This document shows, piece by piece, positions 56,634-64,000 of a DNA stretch of 64,000 nt. The translations under genes were made by a program, and so were the position numbers. The number at the start of each line of letters is the position of its first letter. The stretch's first letter is position 1. The notes beneath the pieces are model-generated. The model saw nothing but the letters and a program-made list of their open reading frames with translations. It searched no databases and was not told the origin of the DNA. The stretch comes from Diphasiastrum complanatum (lineage: Eukaryota > Streptophyta > Lycopodiopsida > Lycopodiales > Lycopodiaceae): positions 39,913,791-39,977,790 of the forward strand of contig CM055109.1 in the NCBI GenBank assembly GCA_029204225.1, in the 5' to 3' direction.

Positions 56634-58564
56634 GTTTGCATGAGAACACTCTGAAAAGATAACTCGTCTTTCAAGAACAGTCTGTTTGTTTACAGTGGCC
56701 AGTAGCTAACCAGAGCTGATTCTTCAGCCCCCTGTAGGTTTGTTTGCGATTGAGGTTGGCTGTAGTTTAAAATTCTGCTATGAAGCATACGCAACAGTCA
56801 CTTGTTCTCGCATGCAAGCCCTTCACTTATGTTGAGGCCATTAGGCCAAGCCATAAATGAACTGCCATTGGACCTGTTGAACCTGATGGAAACATCATTA
56901 AAAAACTCCTTTCCCAAGTGAAAAGCTGACCCCCTTTGCAGCCTCAACCCCCGCTACGATCAGAATAGTTGTGGGCACAGTGTTTTTAACTTTAGGGGCT
57001 CTTCTTCATGGATATTTTTTAAGGTGTAGTATGCTTCTTAAATTTATCAAGGACTCCAAACTTCACAATATGTAAACAAAGCGAAGTCAAATTGCTGTAG
57101 GGACTCGTTATCTGCCTTTAAACTTTTAATGGGCTGTGTATAAGTGTTTGAAAAAAAAAAATGTGTCTTGGCAGGCAGAATCTCCCTTGATTCTGCCGAA
57201 CCATACAGGTTTCACAGTCTGGGGAGACTCTTTGAGTTTTTTGTTTTGAAGAAAGAGTTTCCTTATGACCGTCTTCACAAATCTATAGTAAATAGCCGAA
57301 TAGTTCCTTACCGAAAGGTGTTGATTACTCTCAAAGTGCGCCAAGGGAACACACCTCGGGTTATCCTCTGACAATTATTCATAGTAGAGACCTCAGTACT
57401 CGCCAGGGATATCTCATGTCTCTACTATCAACAGAATCAAGAACTTTTTGTACGTAAATGATCAAATGGAAGATAGCCTGCAGATGAATAGGTGGCCTGG
57501 CCGATCTCGCTAGAATAATTTGATTTGGAACCAATGGCTTGGCCCAAATCATGTAGTTGAATCGTTTTATGAAAAGTATTCATGAATTTATTTTCTAGGT
57601 TTATTTAGTTTGGTGGTTAAAAAATCCAAAAAGAACAATTATATGATGGCAAAAAATGAACTCCAAGGTTCATGATTTGATCACTTAGTTACGTTGGAGT
57701 CAATAATCGCTTCGTGTTTGTAATAGTGTTCCAGTTACTGCACCTCAGGCTGCAACTTTCAATATATAGTCTAGGGGTTCCACATGTAGTGAAATAGGGA
57801 TTTGAACTTTAGGGTTCCTACATGTAATGAAATAGTCATGATCTAAGTATTTATTCCGTGTTTGATTGTATTGTTATGTAACGTGTAAACTACATGATGT
57901 GTTTAAGTATCTATATGTGGATAAGCATAATAGGATTTCAATATAGTTTTTGTAACCTTCTTCTTTGATATTTGCGAATATAATTAGCATATATGCCCAA
58001 ATAGAATTAAGATATCGATTTCAAGTACATCGTACTCACATCTAGGTACATATTTGTAGATACATTAGATGCAGTTTCATTAAAAAAATCAAGCTTTAGA
58101 GCTTATATTTGAATCAGACAAGGTCAAGATAGAAGTGAGATGTTAGTTGGAATGAAGATACACAAACTCAGACCATGACAAATGCTTCTAAGTAGGGGAG
58201 CTTTTGGAATCAAAGAAAAGCTACATAGTAGAAAGATAGTAGGGGGTGACTCCGATCGGGGTTGATAAAGGAACAAGTGAGCAAAACTATACAAAAGTCA
58301 CGTCATGGATGAAGACAGAGAGAGCTTTCAAATCTAAGAGATCTTTCCCTCATTATTTGGTAGATTTAACCAGCTCCGTTTTGTATCTAGAAATCAGGAA
58401 GTACTTTAACACCCATGCTAGTTTCAACGTCGAAATATCGTTTTTGCAAACCATACTCAACCTCTGGCCCTTATGTTTTCATTGCTGCCTAAATTATTTG
58501 CCTTAAGCTTTAAACTTCATCAACCATTAAGGCTCTTCCGGGAATTGTGTTATTTATTTCATAC
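56634..58564 (+). other. deformylase intron 1, part before the copia insertion
   Basis: Starts with a usable GT donor. No further deformylase exon was recognised. Short open frames (57144-57371, 58246-58506) show no deformylase motifs. The last bases before the copia LTR are CATAC, the candidate target site. Confidence 0.6.
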
Positions 58565-59389
58565 TGTCAGAAATGGTGAACTCCTGCAACTTTGTCGCAG
58601 CACGAACATGAAGCGAAGGTCGAACGAGAACAATTCGCGACAGTCAACGTGCCTTGACTCAAAGCATGAACGATTCGCGAATGAATCATAAACATACCTC
58701 CAGGACCGCAAACCACAAAGGGACGCAAAACGAAAGATTACGAAAGAAACGAAAAGAATGAAAGCAAACGAAGCAAACGAAGGGGAATCTTTCGCGCTGC
58801 CAGCTGGCAGCTCAACGGGCTTGGAGTCGTAGACTTTACGCCCATATGAAATGAGTGGCAATGATGGAGACTAACTGATTAGTTGATTAGCGTTAACTAG
58901 TCTTGTGATTTTTGCGTTTAGCCATCTTGTAAACTCCACACTGTGGAGGTGTAAACTATCCTCTCTGGATCATAAACATAGAAGAATAAACAGAATTTTC
59001 TGTAAGAGACAGAGAGAGAGGTAGCGAGTAGAGCAGAAAAGAAAAATACTAGAAACAATAGAGCTGTGCATGAAAATCTGCCAACAAGCAGAACACAGCG
59101 AAAGAGCAGAGTGTCATTCCGCCAACGAGCGAGACACTGATGATCTCGCTCTAAAATTAAACTGATAATACAGTCGCTCTATTTTCGTGCATCTCCTTGT
59201 CTTGTGCTGTCTGTCTTGATTGCTAGAATAGAATGTGTTCTGTGATGTGCAGTCGCGTGTCTAGGATCCTGTGAAGCTTCCGCGCAAAAGAAAATTCAAA
59301 GACACAGAATCGTTCGCGAATACGAAAACGAAAATGAAAAGAAACAGTTTCGCTTTCGCGACACTGAACGGTTTTCCGCTTCCGCGACA
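58565..59389 (+). repeat. copia 5' LTR (825 bp)
   Basis: TGTCAG...CGCGACA. Rich in ACGAA and TTCGCGA motifs, including palindromic TTCGCGAA at several places. Confidence 0.92.
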
Positions 59390-59452
59390 TGGTATCGGAG
59401 CTCACAGGTTATCACTACTGATATCCCAGCAGTGATTCTCTAACAACACAAT

Positions 59453-60868
59453 ATGGCTACAACAATCCAGACAAGAGTAGCAATCAGTCTTGATGGCGCA
59501 AATTACAGAATTTGAAAATTCAAAATCAAAACGCTTCTGAAGGGCGAAGGCATCTGGTCGGTGACCGAACTCTCAGAGGTGCAGCCTCCAGAGGGAGACC
59601 CGAGGAGAGCTGAATGGATCAGAAAAGATGAGCGTGCAATGGCGATCATCGTTTCGTCCATAAATGAAGATCTACTCATGCAGATTGAAGACTGCGAAAG
59701 CAGCCATGCAGCGTGGGAAAGATTAAAACAGAAGTATGAAGTGAGGACTGCAACTTCAGTCATGCACCTTCACAATCAGCTGCAATCCATACGATGGGAT
59801 GGCAACCAGTTGGATCAGCACGTTGAGAAGATCAGAACGATCTTCGCTCAGCTCGCTGCATCAGGACAGGAGCACCAGGTCCCAGCACCACAGCAGCTGA
59901 TGTGCTTCATGAAATCTCTACCAACGTCCTATCAGCCGCTGAGAATGCTCATATGGAGTCTACCAGATATGACATTCGACAAAGCAGTTAGTCTTGTCGC
60001 TGATGAGAGACTGATGAGAGACGAAGGAGAGGGAAGCAGTGATCAAGAGAAGGCTCTCTTCACAAAAGGAAAGAAGAAGAACAAGAACAAGCCAAGATTC
60101 GAGAAGACGAAGTCCACGAATCAACAATCTTCTTCCTGCAATCACTGCCACAAACCAGGCCATACGGCCAACAAATGCTGGTTCAATCCAGCAATACCTT
60201 GCATGCACTGCAAGAAGAAAGGGCATTCTGCATACGATTGCAGATTCAACCCAAAAAGAAAGAACAAAGCTGAAAAAACTAATGTTGCAGAGTCATCAAA
60301 GGATGCTGACAAAGGTGACGAAGCTTTCACGATACTCGATGAAGCTTCAACGAGCTACACTGAACACGACTATGATGTAGTCATTGATTCAGGAGCAACA
60401 TCTCACATAACCTGCAACAAGAAGATCTTGATCGACTTCAGAGAGCTCGAAAACAATAGAGCAGTGATTCTAAGTGATGGGAGTAGACACGATGTCAAAG
60501 GCATCGGCAGTCTACAACTACGAACACTGTCAGGCCAAGCAAAACTACCAGGAGCACTCTATGTGCCCTCACTCAGAAAAGATCTGCTATCTGTTTCCAA
60601 GATGGCAGATCTTGGCATTCGAGTTTTGTTCGATGGCAACACATGCCGCATGATCGAGAAAACGATGAACAAGTTGCTGACGGTCGGATGCAGAGAAGGA
60701 AACCTCTACCAGGCCAAAATAATCAGCAACTTTGATAGCATATTAAATGCATCAGAAAATGAAGATCAGCTCTGGCATAGGAGAATGTATCATCTGAACA
60801 TGCGGAGCCTGTATGACGAGCAAAAAAGATATAGTCACAGGTCTCAAGATTTCAAGGCCCGAAATTGA
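59453..60868 (+). pseudogene. copia gag and protease, integrase zinc region
   Basis: Starts MATTIQTRV with one early in-frame TGA (59513, expected Trp in YRIWKFKI). Two zinc knuckles, CNHCHKPGHTANKC and CMHCKKKGHSAYDC, lie near 60138 and 60201. Protease VIDSGATSHITC is near 60382. Integrase HHCC region: WHRRMYHLN near 60775, then a +1 shift in an A run at about 60825, after which CEACQKGKQHR reads in the next frame. Confidence 0.92.
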
Positions 60869-60929
60869 GTTCTGCGAAGCCTGTCAGAAAGGCAAGCAAC
60901 ATCGGAATTCACGCATGAGGGAAGAAGAG

Positions 60930-61726
60930 CCAAGGAAATTTTTGAGCTCGTCCACTCTGATGTCTGTGGACCGATGAAGACAGATTCGCTCTCAGGTTCG
61001 AGATACTTTCTGACGTTTATAGATGATTACAGCCGGATGACCACGATCTATTACTTAAAGAAGAAATCCGAAGTGTTTGATTCCTTCAAGATGTTCGTGG
61101 CATTTGCAGAGCGACACACCTCGAAAAAGATACAGATCCTTAGATCTGACAACGGAGGTGAATACAAAAGTAAAGAATTCTCAAGATTCTGCGAAGAACA
61201 GGGGATAGAACACCAGTTCACTCTTGCATACACACCAAAATACAATGGTGTTGTAGAAAGAAGAAACAGAACGCTAGTCGAAGGAGCCAGATGCATGATG
61301 GCACAGGGTCAATTGCCAAGTCAATTCTGGGTTGAGGCAATAGCTGCAGCTGTACACCTGCAGAACAGATCTACAACGACAGCGCTGGAAAACAAAACAC
61401 CATACGAAATGTGGACAGGCAGAAAGCCTGATCTGTCATACGTACGAGTGTTTGGATGTGCAACATACAAGCACATTCCAAAAGAAAAAAGAAGCAAGCT
61501 CGATGACAAATCTGAGCAGACAATCATGGTCGGCTACTCGAACGGAACACATGTGTACAGGCTCTACAACCCAACCACGAAGAAGGTTGTTTTGAGCAGA
61601 GATGTGAAGTTCGATGAGTCCACATTCCCTGGACTGAAAGACGAAAGAGGCCATGAGATCTTCACACTGCTGCCCATTCAAGAGGGAGATCGAAGACAGA
61701 CATCAAATCAGAATGCAAAGCCGTAG
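60930..61726 (+). pseudogene. copia integrase core
   Basis: HSDVCGPM (first Asp), LRSDNGGEY (second Asp) and GVVERRNRT (Glu) are all kept, followed by the MWTGRKPDLSYVRVFG region. The frame is open for 250 codons from 60974. Confidence 0.92.
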
Positions 61727-61859
61727 ACTCCAGAACAGCAGGAAGCAGAGGATCAACCCCACGAACAAGAAACGTTTGAGCAGCGACGAAACGAACCTAG
61801 AAGGTCAAAGACCTCCAGACCGTTACTCTAACAATCTTCAATGGAGTGAAGACACGTAG

Positions 61860-62855
61860 TTTGAATACTGCAGCTTCACAGAAGAGCCAACAACATATCA
61901 AGAAGTTATCCAGAGTCCAGAGGGAGAATTCTGGAAGCAGGCAATGTCAGAGGAGATCGAGTCGATGAGGCGAATCGAGGCATGGACATTAGAGCCACTG
62001 CCAGAAAACAGAAAAATAGTCGACTGCAAGTGGGTGTACAAGAAAAAGATGAAATCAGATGGCACCATTGGCCGCTACAAGGCAAGGCTTGTCGCGAAGG
62101 GCTACACGCAGAGATATGGTGTTGATTATCTCGACACATATTCGCCCATGGTCAAGATGACAAGCATAAGGCAACTCCTTGCATACGCCACACAGCACAA
62201 TCTGGAAATTCACCAAATTGATGTGAAAACAGCCTTTCTCCACGAAGATCTAGAGGAGGAAATCTTAGTGAACCAGCCTGAAGGTTATGACGACCCCGAC
62301 AACCGACAATATGTCTGTCGGCTGCAGAGATGCATTTATTGTTTAAAACAGGCATCACGAGCCTGGCATAAAAAGCTTGATGGTCTTCTGAAGTCTCTAG
62401 ACTTCAATCCTACTCAACCAGACTGCAATGTCTACATTAAAAGAGTAGGAAAGGATTTTGTGATATTGACTATCTTCGTGGATGATTCCCTAACGATAGG
62501 AAATTCCTTGATGCTGATCAAAGACACGAAGAGTCAGATTTCTGAAAGCTAGGAAATCACAGATCTTGGAGAAGCAATGAAGTGCCTAGGGCTGGAGATC
62601 AGAAGAGATCGAACAAAGGGCGAAATGCACTTGAGTCAGTCAGAATACGCCAGAAAAGTGCTAAAGCAGTACCACATGATGGACTGCAAGGAAAAGGCCA
62701 CACCAATGATAGCTGGAGCCAAGCTCATGAAGCAGGATTGCCCAAAAACGGAAGAGGAAGAACAAAAGATGGCAGGTATACCCTACCAGAACTTAATCGG
62801 TAGTCTGATGTACCTCACAATTTGTACCGGACCCGATTTAGCTCTCTCTGTTTAA
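61860..62855 (+). pseudogene. copia reverse transcriptase
   Basis: WTLEPLPENRKIVDCKWVYK, KARLVAKGYTQ, QIDVKTAFLH, catalytic FVDD (near 62475) and LGLEIRR. Stops at 62550 (TAG) and 62853 (TAA). Otherwise well preserved. Confidence 0.92.
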
Positions 62856-63506
62856 GCCTTGAGCCAATTCTCTTCCAATCTTGGCCTGGCACATTGGCAA
62901 ATGACAAAACGAATCCTACAGTATCTGAAGGGTACCCAGAATATGGGATTAACCTACAGAGCTGAAAACGAAGAAAAAGGATTCGAGCTGCACCACTACA
63001 GTGATGCGAGAAGGATTCGAGTTGCACCACTACGGTGATGCGAGTTGGGCGAGCTGCAAAGATGACAACAAGTCCATTACTGGAGGATGCACAATAGCGT
63101 GCGGAGCTGCAATCAGCTGGATATGCAAAAAGCAAACCTTGGTGGCTCAATCCTCTTGCGAAGCTGAATATGTCGCAGCTTCAAAGGTGGCGAATGAGGT
63201 AGTGTGGCTGCAGATGATGTTGGAGGCAATCGGGATACCACAAGAAGGACCAAGCACGATGATGATGGACTCTCAGAGTGCCATCTATCTGTCCCAGGAT
63301 CCTGTCTTCCATTCCAAGACAAAACACATACCTCTAAAGTACCATCACATTCGAGATTTGATCTCGAAAGGAGAGCTCCAGGTCCAGTATATAAAATCTG
63401 AAGACATGATTGTAGATCTGCTCACGAAACCGCTCGACAAGCCACTCTTTGCCAAGCAAAGAAAGGCAATTGGATTAAACGTACAAAGCTGCAATCCAAG
63501 AGGGAG
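62856..63506 (+). pseudogene. copia RNase H
   Basis: GDASWASCKDD, AQSSCEAEYVAAS, DSQSAIYLSQDPVFHSKTKH (ends of the standard motifs) and DLLTKPLDKP. A 34-bp tandem duplication at 62977-63044 breaks the frame at the start. Confidence 0.92.
62977..63044 (+). repeat. 34-bp tandem duplication in RNase H
   Basis: AAGGATTCGAGCTGCACCAC and following bases are repeated at a period of 34 bp with two differences (GCTG/GTTG and ACAG/ACGG). It causes a frameshift. Confidence 0.95.
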
Positions 63507-64000
63507 TGTCAGAAATGGTGAACTCCTGCAACTTTGTCGCAGCACGAACACGAAGCGAAGGTTGAACGAGAATAATTCGCGACAGTCAACGTGCCTTGAC
63601 TCGAAGCACGAACGATTCGCGAATCATTCTTGAATCGTAAACAGGACTGCAAACCGCAAAGGGACGCAAAACGAAAGATTACGAAAGAAACGAAAAGAAC
63701 GAAAGCAAGCGAAGGAAACAAAGCAAACGAATGGGAATCTTTCGCGCTGCCAGCTGGCAGCTCAACGGGCTTGGAGTTGTAGACTTCACGCCCAGCTGAA
63801 ACGAGTGGCAACGACGGAGACTAACTGATTAGTTGATTAGCGTTAACTAGTCTTGTGATTTTTGCGTTTAGCCATCTTGTAAACTCCACACTGTGGAGGT
63901 ATAAACTATCCTCTTTGGATCATAAACATAGAAGAGAATAAACAAAATTTTCTGTAAGAGACAGAGAGAGAGGTAGCGAGTAGAGCAGAAAAGAAAAATA
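63507..64000 (+). repeat. copia 3' LTR, cut by window end
   Basis: First 494 bases of the LTR, following polypurine AAGAGGGAG. Differences from 58565 include a CATTCTTGAATCGT versus GAATCATAAACATACC indel region. Confidence 0.92.

Larger units (their letters stand above)
58565..64000 (+). mobile_element. old Ty1/copia element in the deformylase intron, right LTR cut by the window
   Basis: 5' LTR 58565-59389, tRNA-iMet-like site TGGTATCGGAGC at 59390, gag-pol remnants, polypurine AAGAGGGAG, and 3' LTR from 63507. By eye the LTRs differ at roughly one base in twelve plus small indels, mainly transitions, so the insertion is far older than the one at 25883. Confidence 0.93.

Noticed and set aside
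57144-57371. Possible second exon of the deformylase
   Set aside because: It contains no deformylase motif (no EGCLS, no HExDH) and no matching splice phase. The residues do not follow on from motif I.

Overview
This is a nuclear genome segment from a land plant, dominated by retrotransposons. Plant origin is shown by two spliced nuclear genes for organelle-type proteins and by LTR retrotransposons with plant tRNA primer sites (tRNA-iMet for copia, a tRNA-Asp-like site for the gypsy families). I cannot name the species. The TE density would suit a large-genome plant such as a fern, lycophyte or gymnosperm, but that is inference.

Two host genes are supported. At 5488-7141 (minus) lies a complete three-exon gene for plastid ribosomal protein bTHXc (PSRP4/S31). 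It reads as a 110-residue protein across two GT-AG introns. At 56223 (plus) starts exon 1 of a peptide deformylase (PDF1A-like). Its upstream 0.8 kb carries seven CACGTG cores. Its first intron holds an old copia element and runs past the window edge.

The rest is layered retroelements. 2.1-3.2 kb: fragment of gypsy family A with an LTR inserted in an LTR. 7.6-10.5 kb: gypsy pol remnant (plus) beside a gypsy gag (minus). 10.9-12.2 kb: short repeats and a long polypurine tract. 12.4-13.8 kb: copia gag remnant and LTR. 14348-24636: near full-length gypsy family A insertion with 5-bp target duplication ATGGC (gag, protease, RT, RNase H, integrase, a noncoding motif array, then an extra ORF). 24972-34877: minus-strand family A derivative that lost gag-pol but kept the extra ORF. 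It is interrupted by a very young, intact copia element at 25883-31743 (identical-looking 653-bp LTRs, TSD GCCCG, one 1316-codon ORF). 34.9-37.1 kb: third copia family. 37.1-38.3 kb: nested family A LTRs. 39.1-42.6 kb: gypsy family B 5' half (minus). 42.6-44.4 kb: small copia and gypsy pieces. 44.4-47.4 kb: rearranged copia with an internal inversion. 47.4-53.9 kb: gypsy family B 3' half (RT to integrase, spacer, extra ORF, LTR). 58.6-64.0 kb: old copia element in the deformylase intron.

The best candidate for something undescribed is the third ORF of gypsy families A and B. It lies downstream of integrase, has a conserved N-terminal domain, a Pro/Ser/Thr-rich linker, a coiled coil and a conserved C-terminal domain, and shows no visible transmembrane segment. 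It is preceded by a noncoding array of short motifs in both orientations. Both families also carry U5 sequence complementary to the 5' half of tRNA-Asp, the same tRNA that fits their primer-binding site.
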